NCBI RefSeq assembly: GCF_019797865.1
Contig: NZ_CP081869.1
Coordinates: 1,612,001-1,676,000 of the forward strand
Direction: 5' to 3'
Length of the DNA: 64,000 nucleotides
Origin: Chenggangzhangella methanolivorans
GTDB taxonomy: Bacteria > Pseudomonadota > Alphaproteobacteria > Rhizobiales > Methylopilaceae
This document shows, in pieces, positions 18,573 to 27,800 of this stretch. The notes beneath the pieces are model-generated. The model did no database searches, had not been told where the DNA came from, and was given only the letters and a program-made list of their open reading frames with translations. How positions within the stretch are numbered: the stretch's first letter is position 1; the number at the start of each line of letters is the position of its first letter. The position numbers were made by a program, and so were the translations under genes.

Positions 18573-19631
18573 TCATGAGGATGGACCTTCGGCCGGGACG
18601 ACAGGCTCTTCCTCGGCCTGGGTCTCCCCCTCCCCCTCGTCGCCATACCCCACCAGCCTCAGCGGCCGCGCCAGGAGCCCCTCGGTCCCGCACCAGTGGA
18701 CGAGCGCGTCCTCCTCGCCATGGGTGACCCAGATCTCCTCGGCGCCGGTGTCCCGGATCGTCTGACGCAGTTCGTCCCAGTCGGCGTGGTCGGAGACGAC
18801 GAGCGGCAGCTCCACGCCGCCCTGCTTCGCCCGCGCCCTCACCCGCAACCAGCCGGAGGCGGCCACCGCCACGGGATCCGGAAACTTCCGCGCCCAGAGC
18901 TCGCGCAGCGCCGAGGGCGGGCAGATCACGATCGCGCCGGCGAGCCCCTTGCGGTCCTCGGCCATCACCCGGATCGTCTCGCCGAGATCGACGCCGAGCG
19001 CCGCGTAGGTCTCCGTCACCCGCACCATCGCGCCGTGCATGTGGATCGGCTTGTCCCAGCCGGCCTCGCGCAGAAGCTTCATCAGCCGCTGGGCCTTGCC
19101 GAGCGAATAGGCCCCGACGAGATGCGCGCGTTCGGGAAACAGCTCCACCGAGTCGATCAGTTTCGCGACCTCGCGCTCGGGCGGCGGATGGCGGAAGACC
19201 GGCAACCCGAAGGTCGCCTCGGTGACGAAGAGATCGCAGGGCACGACCTCGAAGCCTTCCGCGGTCGGGTCGGGCGCGCGCTTGTAGTCGCCGGAGACGA
19301 CCGCCCGAAACCCCTTCCATTCGAGCCGGATCTGCGCCGAGCCGAGCACATGGCCCGCCGGATGGAAGCTGACCGTCACGTCGCCGACCTTGGCGCGCGC
19401 GCCATAGGCGGCCGGTTGACGAGAGCGGCAGAAGTCTTCGCCGTAGCGCGCCGCCATGATCGCGAGCGTCTCGGGCGTCGCCATGACGGCGTCGTTGCCG
19501 GGCCGTGCGTGGTCGGCGTGGCCATGGGTGACGAGCGCGCGCTCCACCGGCCGCATTGGGTCGATATAGGCGTCGGCCGGCGGGCAGTAGAGCCCTTTCG
19601 GCGTGGGGAGCAGAAGGTCTTCGGGGCGCAT
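18573..19631 (-). CDS. Ligase-associated metallo-beta-lactamase-fold DNA exonuclease
   Basis: 352 residues with the metal-binding HxHxDH motif in VTHGHADHARPGND (about residue 35), SFHPAGHVLGSAQI (about 87), SGDYKRAPDPT (about 112), and the beta-CASP-like histidines in HMHGAM and VSDHADWDEL. This is the mRNA-3'-end-processing-factor-like family, known as the exonuclease (Exo) partner of the bacterial ligase cluster. It degrades DNA ends, presumably to prepare substrates for the ligase at 16316-17962. The last about 20 residues are acidic and not conserved-looking. It is divergent from the helicase gene across 272 bp. Confidence 0.9.
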   Translation of the reverse strand: MRPEDLLLPTPKGLYCPPADAYIDPMRPVERALVTHGHADHARPGNDAVMATPETLAIMAARYGEDFCRSRQPAAYGARAKVGDVTVSFHPAGHVLGSAQIRLEWKGFRAVVSGDYKRAPDPTAEGFEVVPCDLFVTEATFGLPVFRHPPPEREVAKLIDSVELFPERAHLVGAYSLGKAQRLMKLLREAGWDKPIHMHGAMVRVTETYAALGVDLGETIRVMAEDRKGLAGAIVICPPSALRELWARKFPDPVAVAASGWLRVRARAKQGGVELPLVVSDHADWDELRQTIRDTGAEEIWVTHGEEDALVHWCGTEGLLARPLRLVGYGDEGEGETQAEEEPVVPAEGPSS

Positions 19632-19677
19632 GTTGGTGGGAAGATAAGGCTCAGCGACCGAAGAGGAAGGCGCGGTT

Positions 19678-19831
19678 CTCCCTCCCTCGCAGAGGGGAGG
19701 GTGGCGCGCCGCGGAGCGGCGTCACGGGTGGGGCTGGGGGTAGAGCGGCGCGTGAGACGAAATGTGACGACGGCGCCTCCCCTTTCTGAAGCCCACCCCA
19801 CCCTGCCCTCCCCTGTCCCAGGGGAGGGAGA
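19678..19831. repeat. Imperfect palindromic element in the exonuclease-helicase promoter gap
   Basis: ctccctcgcagaggggaggg on the left is mirrored by ccctcccctgtcccagggga further right, around an interior with ggcgcgccgcggagcggcgt. It fills most of the 272-bp gap between the two divergent repair genes, so promoters must lie at its edges or within it. Confidence 0.5.
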
Positions 19832-19903
19832 CGCCCTCTTCGGCGAGGGCGCGCTTCAAGTCTCCCCTCCCCGCGCCGCCTCCCCGCGCCTATCTCCTCA
19901 CCT

Positions 19904-22465
19904 GTGACCTCCCCCTCGCCCGGCCCCGCCACGCGCCTTCCCGACCGCTTCGTCCGCTGGTTCGCCGGGCGCGGCTGGACGCCTCGCGCGCACCAGCTCG
20001 ATCTGCTGGCGCTCGCGCAACAGGACCGCGACGCGCTGCTCATCGCCCCGACCGGCGCCGGCAAGACGCTCGCCGGGTTTCTGCCGAGCCTCGTGGAGCT
20101 GGCGGAGAAGCCCGACGACGTCGACGGCCTCCACACCCTCTATGTCTCGCCGCTGAAGGCGCTCGCGGTCGACGTCGCGCGGAACCTCATGACGCCGGTG
20201 GCCGAGATGGGACTCTCGATCCGCGTCGAGGGCCGCACCGGCGACACGCCGCCCTCGCGCCGCAAGCGCCAGAAGGAGCGGCCGCCGGACCTGCTGCTCA
20301 CCACCCCCGAACAGCTCGCGCTGCTGATCGGCGATCCCGGCGCGGGCCGCCTGTTCGAGACGGTGCGGCGGGTCGTGATCGACGAGCTTCACGCGCTCGC
20401 GCCGACCAAGCGCGGCGACCAGCTCGCGCTCGCGCTCGCGCGCGTCCGGGCGCTCGCGCCGAAGCTCTCGACCGTCGGGCTGTCGGCGACCGTGAAGAGC
20501 CCCGACGAGCTTCGCCGCTATCTCGTCGATCCGCGCCGCGGCCATGCCTTGGCCGATCTCGTCGAGATCCGCGGCGGGGCCGCGCCCGAGATCGCGATCC
20601 ACGAGACCGACGAGCGCCTGCCGTGGTCCGGCCACGGCGGACGCCACGCGATGGCGGAGATCTACGAGGCGATCCGCGCCCACAACACCACGCTGATCTT
20701 CGCCAACACCCGCGCGCAGGCGGAGCTCACGTTTCAGGAGCTCTGGCGCATCAACGAGGAGACGCTCCCGATCGCGCTCCACCACGGGTCGCTCGACGTC
20801 GGCCAGCGCCGCAGGGTCGAGGCCGCGATGGCCGAGGGGCGGCTCAAGGCGATCGTGGCCACCTCGACGCTCGACCTCGGCATCGACTGGGGCGACGTCG
20901 ACCTGGTGGTCCACATGGGAAGCCCCAAGGGCGCCTCGCGCCTGCTCCAGCGCACGGGGCGCGCCAATCACCGGCTCGACGAGCCCTCTCGCGCCATCAT
21001 CGTGCCCGCGAACCGCTTCGAGGTGATCGAATGCGAGGCCGCGCGCGAGGCCGCGCTCGAGGGCGAGCAGGACGCAGAGTCGACCAAGCCCGGCGGGCTC
21101 GACGTGCTCGCCCAGCACGTGCTCGGCTGCGCCTGCGGCGCGCCCTTCGACGAGGACGAGCTCTACGCCGAAGTGACCTCCGCCGCGCCCTACGCCGAGC
21201 TCGACCGCGAAACCTTTTCGGACATCGTCCAGTTCGTCGCGACCGGCGGCTACGCGCTCAAAAGCTACGAGCGCTTCGCCAAGATCCGCAAGACCAGGGA
21301 CGGGCTCTGGCGCGTGTCGAACCCCGCGACCGCCCAGCGCTGGCGCATGAACGTCGGCACCATCATCGAGGCCACGACGCTGAAAGTTAAGCTCGGCAAG
21401 GTGCGGCGCGCGGCCGGCGGCGCCGTCGGCCAGCAGGGCTTCGGCGGCAAGATGCTGGGCGAGATCGAGGAGTACTTCGTCGAGACCATGACGCCTGGCG
21501 ACACCTTCATGTTCGCCGGCGAAATCCTGCGCTTCGACGCGCTGATCGACACCGACGTCATCGTCTCGCGCGCCAAATCCGAGGCCCCGAAGGTTCCGAC
21601 CTATGTGGGCGGACGCATGCCGCTCACCACCGACGTCGCGGCGCGGGTGCGCGCGATGCTGGACGACCCGGGAAGCTGGGGACGGCTGCCGACCCAGACC
21701 CGCGAATGGCTCGGCTACCAGCAGCTCCGCTCGGTGATCCCGGAGCACGACAAGCTGCTGATCGAGACCTTTCCGCGGGCGGGCAAGCACTTCCTCATCG
21801 CCTATCCGTTCGAGGGGCGGCTCGCGCACCAGACGCTCGGCATGCTGCTGACGCGCCGCCTCGAGCGCGCCCACGCCCGCCCGCTCGGCTTCGTCGCGAG
21901 CGACTATTCGCTGGCGATCTGGGCGCTGGGCGACATCTCCCAGATGATCGGCGACGGCGAGATCTCGCTCGATCGCCTCTTCGACGAGGACATGCTCGGC
22001 GACGATCTCGAGGCCTGGATGGCCGAGAGCGCTCTGATGAAGCGCACGTTTCGGAACTGCGCCATCATCGCGGGGCTGATCGAGCGCAACGTCATCGGCG
22101 CGAACCGCAAGACCGGGCGCCAGGTCACCATGTCCACCGACCTGATCTACGACGTGCTCCGCCGCCACGAGCCCGGCCACGTGCTGCTGCGCGCGGCGCG
22201 GAGCGACGCGGCCCGGGGCCTCATCGATCTCTGGCGCGTGGCCGATTTCCTGAAGCGCGCCAAGGGCGCGATCGACTGGCGCCCGCTCGACCGCGTCTCC
22301 CCGCTTGCGGTGCCGATCCTGCTCGAGGTCGGCCGCGAGCCGGTCTACGGCGCGGCGCAGGACGCGCTCCTGAAGGAGGCTGCCGAGACGCTGGTGGCCG
22401 AAGCGATGGGCGAGGAGATGGCCAAGCGCGAGAGCGGCCCGCCGGCGTTCCTGAGGTCGCTTTAA
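19904..22465 (+). CDS. Ligase-associated DEXH-box helicase (Lhr-Core type)
   Basis: 853 residues, the usual length of Lhr-Core. Motif I is IAPTGAGKTLAGF (about residue 48), motif II DELHAL (about 160), then LSATVKSPDEL (about 196), TLIFANTRAQAEL, STLDLGIDWGDVD and QRTGRANHRLDEPSRA (motifs IV-VI), followed by a winged-helix and the Lhr-specific C-terminal domain (YQQLRSVIPEHDKLLIETFPR). It is a 3'-to-5' ssDNA translocase/helicase that works with the clustered ligase, exonuclease and phosphoesterase in DNA repair. The start is a GTG; the next gene (PdeM) is 162 bp downstream on the same strand. Confidence 0.92.
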   Translation: MTSPSPGPATRLPDRFVRWFAGRGWTPRAHQLDLLALAQQDRDALLIAPTGAGKTLAGFLPSLVELAEKPDDVDGLHTLYVSPLKALAVDVARNLMTPVAEMGLSIRVEGRTGDTPPSRRKRQKERPPDLLLTTPEQLALLIGDPGAGRLFETVRRVVIDELHALAPTKRGDQLALALARVRALAPKLSTVGLSATVKSPDELRRYLVDPRRGHALADLVEIRGGAAPEIAIHETDERLPWSGHGGRHAMAEIYEAIRAHNTTLIFANTRAQAELTFQELWRINEETLPIALHHGSLDVGQRRRVEAAMAEGRLKAIVATSTLDLGIDWGDVDLVVHMGSPKGASRLLQRTGRANHRLDEPSRAIIVPANRFEVIECEAAREAALEGEQDAESTKPGGLDVLAQHVLGCACGAPFDEDELYAEVTSAAPYAELDRETFSDIVQFVATGGYALKSYERFAKIRKTRDGLWRVSNPATAQRWRMNVGTIIEATTLKVKLGKVRRAAGGAVGQQGFGGKMLGEIEEYFVETMTPGDTFMFAGEILRFDALIDTDVIVSRAKSEAPKVPTYVGGRMPLTTDVAARVRAMLDDPGSWGRLPTQTREWLGYQQLRSVIPEHDKLLIETFPRAGKHFLIAYPFEGRLAHQTLGMLLTRRLERAHARPLGFVASDYSLAIWALGDISQMIGDGEISLDRLFDEDMLGDDLEAWMAESALMKRTFRNCAIIAGLIERNVIGANRKTGRQVTMSTDLIYDVLRRHEPGHVLLRAARSDAARGLIDLWRVADFLKRAKGAIDWRPLDRVSPLAVPILLEVGREPVYGAAQDALLKEAAETLVAEAMGEEMAKRESGPPAFLRSL

Positions 22466-22547
22466 GCCGCCTCGCCCCGGCCGGACGCGCGCTGGGATCG
22501 GCGTAGGAAAGCGCTTGCAAAAGGCTTCGGAGGGAGAAGCCGGACCG

Positions 22548-22597
22548 GACTGCGCGCTTCAAGACGCCCGCTTGCGCGGGCTCCCCCGGGATGACGG
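22548..22597. repeat. Half copy of family A palindromic element
   Basis: gactgcgcgcttcaagacg matches the left end of family A with two changes. It is followed by a small hairpin cccgcttgcgcggg and then ccgggatgac, as at the edge of family B. It looks like a truncated or chimeric copy between the helicase and phosphoesterase genes. Confidence 0.5.
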
Positions 22598-22627
22598 CGC
22601 GATCAAGTTCCTGCTACGTTCCAATCG

Positions 22628-23341
22628 ATGATTCTCTCCGCCCTCCTTCGAGAAGACGAGATCGAGCCGACGCTCTCCGTCGCAGGCGTCGCGCTCGTCG
22701 CCGATCCGTCAGGCGCGCTCTACGAGCCGCGCTCCGGCGCGCTGATCGTCGCGGATCTCCATCTCGAAAAGGGTTCGAGCTTCGCGCGCCGCGGCCAGAT
22801 GCTGCCGCCCTACGACACCGCGACCACGCTCGGCCGCCTCGCTCGCCTGGTCGAGAGGTTCCGGCCGCGCGCCGTGATCGCGCTCGGCGACTCGTTTCAT
22901 GACCGCGACGCCGCCGCGCGCCTTCGCGACGCCGACCGGGAGACGGTCGCGGCTCTCCAGCGCGGCCGCGACTGGATCTGGATTTCTGGCAATCACGATC
23001 CGGAGCCCCCGGCGGGGCTTGCGGGCGAAACCTGCGCCGAGATGGCGCTCGGCGCGCTGACGCTGCGCCACGAGCCGAGAGTCGGCGCGGCGGCGGGCGA
23101 ACTCGCCGGCCATCTCCACCCCGTGGCCAAGGTCGCGGTGCGCGGTCGCGGCGTGCGCCGCCGCTGCTTCGCCGGCGACGGGGCGCGCGTCGTCCTGCCG
23201 GCCTTCGGGGCCTATGCGGGCGGGCTCAACGTGCGCGACCGCGCCTTCGACGGCCTGTTCGCCGCGGGCGGCCTCACCGCCTGGATGCTGGGAGACGCCG
23301 GCGTCTACGCGATCGCCGGCTGGGGCCTGAGGCCGGACTGA
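22628..23341 (+). CDS. pdeM: Ligase-associated metallophosphoesterase PdeM
   Basis: 237 residues with the full binuclear metallophosphoesterase set: DLHLEK (about residue 45), GDSFHDRD (about 87), GNHD (about 122) and a C-terminal GHLHP (about 160). This family is the MPE partner of the bacterial ligase-helicase-exonuclease cluster and probably removes 3' phosphate or 2',3'-cyclic phosphate blocks from DNA or RNA ends, or acts as a phosphodiesterase. It is last in the module, with the B-family palindrome directly after its stop. Confidence 0.88.
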   Translation: MILSALLREDEIEPTLSVAGVALVADPSGALYEPRSGALIVADLHLEKGSSFARRGQMLPPYDTATTLGRLARLVERFRPRAVIALGDSFHDRDAAARLRDADRETVAALQRGRDWIWISGNHDPEPPAGLAGETCAEMALGALTLRHEPRVGAAAGELAGHLHPVAKVAVRGRGVRRRCFAGDGARVVLPAFGAYAGGLNVRDRAFDGLFAAGGLTAWMLGDAGVYAIAGWGLRPD

Positions 23342-23370
23342 GGTCTGGAGCGAATCGCCGGACGCTCGAC

Positions 23371-23466
23371 GGTCATCCCGGGCTTGACCCGGGATCCAAA
23401 ACCGATGTCGGCGGCAAGTTCACGCAGGGCCTCGGTTCTGGATCCCGGCTCTTCGGCCGGGATGAC
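23371..23466. repeat. Palindromic element, family B, copy 1
   Basis: Starts gtcatcccgggcttgacccgggatcc and ends ggatcccggctcttcggccgggatgac, so the whole 96 bp is an interrupted palindrome whose arms are themselves small hairpins. It follows the PdeM stop and precedes a convergent gene, a position where it could end transcription from both sides. Confidence 0.8.
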
Positions 23467-23514
23467 GCGGCGCCTGGATGACAGCCGCGGATCGCGCGCC
23501 TCAGGCGCGCCGCC

Positions 23515-24231
23515 TCACCAGCGGTAGCGCAGGCCGACCGTCTGGTACTGCGAGCCGCCGCCCGTGCCGTTGAAGATGCCGAGATTGCCGCCCGAGCGGT
23601 GATGGAAGCGGAACACCAGGTCGAGGTTCGGCTGGCTCGGCAGGCCGAAGGTGATTTCGGGCGAGAGATAATGCAGCACCTTGGACTGGTGCTTCTCGGA
23701 CTTCTCGACCTCGATCCGCGAGACGTCGCTGGCGTAGTTCACGCCGGTCGACACCGCGATCGTGGTGCGCAGATAGTCGTTCCAGGGGAACGACTTCCAG
23801 CGGGCGTAGAGCGCGCCCCACACTTCCCATTCGTCCTGCGCGCCGAAGCGCTTGCCGGCGCCGATCTCGGTCTCGAAGGCGAAGAGGTCGCTGTAGGTCA
23901 GGATCTCGCGGTTGAACGCGCCGCTGACGAGGGTCGAGTCCTTCGTCTTCCAGTTCCACGGCGGCGTCTTGTACTTGATGAAGATGTCGGTCATCGGCGT
24001 GGAGATATAGCGGCCGACGAAGAGCGTCGCGGTGCAGTTCATCTCGCACGCCTCGAACGGCGAGATGAAGCGCCAGCCGTCGGTCGCCGCCGGGGCCTGG
24101 ACGGCCGCGGGAGGCGGATCGTAGGGCACGTCGGCGGCGCGCGCGCCCGTGACAGGCGCGACGCCGAGCGCGATCAGAGCCGCCGCAGCGAGAGACGCGA
24201 AGCTCCGCGCGAGTTTCACACCGGCATGCAC
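23515..24231 (-). CDS. Outer-membrane beta-barrel protein, PagL/acyloxyacyl-hydrolase-like
   Basis: 238 residues. The first 30 form a signal peptide (hydrophobic run to GARAA-D). The mature part alternates polar and aromatic residues as in outer-membrane barrels, and the chain ends in aromatic GLRYRW. LDLVFRFHHRSGGNLGIFNG near the C-terminus resembles the His-Ser motif region of PagL-type lipid A 3-O-deacylases. The start is a GTG (24231), with a second in-frame GTG four codons later. Enzyme activity is uncertain: it could be a barrel without catalysis. Not in an obvious operon. Confidence 0.6.
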   Translation of the reverse strand: MHAGVKLARSFASLAAAALIALGVAPVTGARAADVPYDPPPAAVQAPAATDGWRFISPFEACEMNCTATLFVGRYISTPMTDIFIKYKTPPWNWKTKDSTLVSGAFNREILTYSDLFAFETEIGAGKRFGAQDEWEVWGALYARWKSFPWNDYLRTTIAVSTGVNYASDVSRIEVEKSEKHQSKVLHYLSPEITFGLPSQPNLDLVFRFHHRSGGNLGIFNGTGGGSQYQTVGLRYRW

Positions 24232-24345
24232 GATTAGGACGCCCCCAACTCTCGATCGTCACTGACAGCAAGCTGACGCTATCAGCTTAAGGCGCAAGAG
24301 ACCAAACGGCCAGTCATCGAGTCAGGCCGCACAAAACGCTTCGTA

Positions 24346-24828
24346 TCACACCTGTTGCGACGCTACGACAACGGCGGCCGCCGCCGTCGCGACCGAAGCG
24401 AGCGCCGCGAGCAGCGCGCGCAGCCGCGGATACCATCTGGGAGCGGCGAACCGCGTGGACTTCAGCCCGTCGACCGCGCCCTGCGCGACGAGTCCCGCGG
24501 CCACGAGCCCAAGCCCGCCGGCTCCGCCGAGAAGCACGCCCGCGAGCGCCCATGCTGGAGAGATCGCCGCGCCGAGATAGAGGCCGGCGCGCAGCTCGCG
24601 CGCGGGATGGCGCAGCGCGAGACCCCAATGGGCGCCGCCGAAAAACGACAGGATGAGCGCGGCGTAAGCGAGGAGCGCGACCGACGCCGACGCCCCCGTC
24701 TCTCCGCCGGCGAGCGCGACCGTCAGCGCAAGGCCGATGAAGGGCGCGAGCCCCGCAAGACCCACGGCGAGCGGGATCGGCGGAATTTCGTGGTCGTCGC
24801 GGACGGGTTCGGAGGCGATCAAAGTCAT
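24346..24828 (-). CDS. DUF3429 integral membrane protein
   Basis: 160 residues with five predicted hydrophobic helices. The conserved FFGGAHWGLALRH stretch (about residue 62) and the IPLAVGLAGLAPFIGLAL start are typical of the DUF3429 family, which also includes a mitochondrial member (TMEM69-like). Molecular function is unknown. It is 57 bp downstream of the PodJ-like gene on the same strand and may be cotranscribed with it. Confidence 0.8.
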   Translation of the reverse strand: MTLIASEPVRDDHEIPPIPLAVGLAGLAPFIGLALTVALAGGETGASASVALLAYAALILSFFGGAHWGLALRHPARELRAGLYLGAAISPAWALAGVLLGGAGGLGLVAAGLVAQGAVDGLKSTRFAAPRWYPRLRALLAALASVATAAAAVVVASQQV

Positions 24829-24885
24829 GGCGGCACCGCACGACTGGCTCGTCGTGCGGGCAGAATACCGCGTCAGGCGCGGCCG

Positions 24886-27800
24886 TCACCCCCGGACTGG
24901 ACCGCCCCCTCGAAAGCCGGTGGGGACAGTCTTCATCGAACCACGTTCAGCGCGGGGTCGAGGCGTCCTGCGCTCGGCGACCCGGTCCCAGCCGCCGGGG
25001 GGCGAGGGAACTTCGTTCGCCGCAGGCTCGACGGCGCGCGGGCGGAACGCGTCGACAGCGACCTTGGCGGCGGCGAGCTGCGAGCCGAGCGCCTTGCCCA
25101 CCTCGTCTCGCTTCTTGGCCGCGTCCTCGTCGCCCTGGACGGCGGCGAGCGAGAACCACTTGTAGGCGTCGACGAGGTTGCGCTTGCCCGACATGCCGCG
25201 CGCGTCGAGCACCGCGAGATTGTACTGGCTGTCGACGAGGCCGCGCTCGGCGGCCATGCGGAACCACACCGAGGCCGCGCTGTAGTCGGGCTTGCCGAGG
25301 CCGCCCTCGGCGTAGACCACGCCGAGATTGTGCATGGCGCGCACGTTGCCGGAGGCCGCGGCCTGCTCGTACCAGCGGCGCGCGGTCGTGACGTCGCGGG
25401 CGACGCCGCGGCCCTTCTCGTAGAGGCTGCCGAGGCGGTGCTGCGCCGGGGCGAGGCCCTGGGCGGCGGCCTTCTCGAGCCACACCGCGGCGGAGGCGGC
25501 GTCGGGCTCGACGTTGCGGCCGTCGAGCAGGCGGTCGGCGACCTCGAGCTGGGCCGACGGATCGCCGGCGGCGGCGCGCATGCGGAGCGTCGGCCGCCGA
25601 TGGTGTCGGGCAGTCCGCCGGGCGCGGTCCGGGCGATCGAGCCCGTGGTGACGGGTTCGCCGGCCTTCCATTCGACCGTGCGCGCCTTGGGCAGGGCGCC
25701 GGCGTCGGCGAAGGCGAAGTTCTGGGCGGCCGTGCGCGGCGCGGCGTTCGCCTCGGGCTTCGGCGCGGCGGCTGACGCGGCGGCGGAGGGCGCCGGAGCC
25801 GCGCCGGGCGGCGGAGGATCGAGCCCTTCCTGCGCGGCGGAGGACCCGTCGGCGGGTTCCGCCGCGGCGCGCGGGCCTTCGATCACGGTCGGCGCGGCGC
25901 CGGAGCCGTAGGGCGCGGGGGTCGGCTCGAGATCGGGCGCAAGGCGGCTCTGCGGGGCGGGATCGGCGGCCGGCTCGAACTGGGAGCCCGTCATGCCGTT
26001 CGCGACATAGAGCGCGGCGAACACGATCAGCGTCGCGGCGGCCGAGCAGGAACGGACGCTTGCGCGCCTTGAGCTTCGAGATCGCGCCCGACAGCCCCGA
26101 GCGCGCGGCCGGCTCGGCCGGGGCCTCGGGGGCCTCGGGCTCGACGTCGGGCTGCGGCTGGGCCGAGGCGCGGCGCGCGGCGGCGATGAAGGACGCGGCG
26201 CTCGGGCCCGAGGCCTCGACCTTGGGCGCGCCCGCGCCCGGCTCGATCGGATCGTCGCCGAGATCGGAGAACGCCTTGAAGCGCGGCTCGTCGGCGTAAG
26301 GCAGGCGCGGCGCCGGCGGCTCGTCGCCGGCCGCGATCTCGGCGAGCGCGCGGCGGGCGGCGGCGCGCGCGGCCTCGGCGGCGTCGGCGCGGGGCTCGGG
26401 CTCGCGGCGCGGCTCCGGATCGTAGCGCGTGTCCTCGACGGCGGCCGAGAACATCGGAGCCGAGCGGGCCGGGGCCGTCTCCATCTGCTCCATCCGGTCG
26501 AGCAGACGCTCGAGCGTGGCGCGAACGGCGTCGAGCGCGTCGGCGGCGCGGCGCTCGCTCTGGGCCGCGGAGGCGCGAAGCTCTGCGAGCGACCGGACGA
26601 TCTCGCCCTCGAGCTCGTCGTCGCCGCGCACGCCCTGCGTCGCGGAGGTCTCCTGATAGCGCGCGCCGAGATCGGCGCAGCTGCGCTCGACGCGGGCGGC
26701 GAGGCCCGCGAAGGCGGCGTTGAGGTCGTCGAGGCGGCCGTCGTTGCGCTCGAGCCCGTCGACGAGGCGCGTGATCTCGGCCTCGACCGTCAAGGCGCCG
26801 TCGCGGGCGGTCTCGCGGGGGTTGAGAAGCTGCTCGGCGATGACGCGCACCGATTCCTCGATGCGGTCGAAGGCGGCGTCGCGCTCCACGGGCTCGGACG
26901 CGCGCGGCGCCCGCAGGCGCTCGGAGATCGAGCGGACCTCGCCCTCGATCCGGTCGAAGGCCGCGTCGCGGGCGCCGGTCGCCTGCGCGACCGACAGGAG
27001 CCGGTCGCCCAGCCCGTCGATCTTGCCCGACAGCGCCCTCACCTCGTCGTCGCCGCGGTCGTCGCGCTGGCTCGAAAGCTTGGCGGTCAGCGCCGCGATC
27101 TGGCGCTCCAGACCGTCGAGCGCCGGCGGACGCGCGGCGGCCGCGATCTCGTCGCGCATCGTGTCGGCGAGCCACTCGGCCTCGCCGGCCCGCACCTTGG
27201 CGATCGCCTCGATCTTGCCGTCGAGCGCCTCGACGCGGCCGCTGAGGCCCTCGACCGCCTTCAGCGCGGGGCCGATGGCGGAGCGGTTCTTGAGGCTCTC
27301 GGTCAGCGCGTCGATCTGGCGGCCGAGATCGGAGACGGCCTCGGCGCGCGGCAGGTTGTCGAGCTCGGCGCGGATCGAGGCGTTGGCGCGCTCGAAGGCG
27401 TCGTCGCGGGCCGAGACCGCCTGCGCCACATTGGCGATGCGGCCGTCGAGCGCCTCGACGCGGGTCGCGAGCCCGACCACCGCCTGGCGGGTCGGGGCGG
27501 CGGCGCGCTCGAAGGCGTCCTCGCGGTCGGCGACGGCCAGAGCGACATTGGCGATGCGGTCGTCGAGCGCCTCGACGCGGCTCGCAAGGCCGACGACGGC
27601 CTGACGCGTCGGGGCGGCGACGCGCTCCTGGTCGTCGAGGCGGCCGATCAGCGACTGGATCTCGGACGCGAGCGTGTCGACCGCCGAGGCGCGTGGGAAC
27701 TGCGTGAGTTCGGCGCGGACCTCCTCGACGCGGCGCGCGACCGCGTCGATGGCGGTCGAGTTCGCGGGCCCGAGCGTTTCGAGACGGGCCGAGATCGCGT

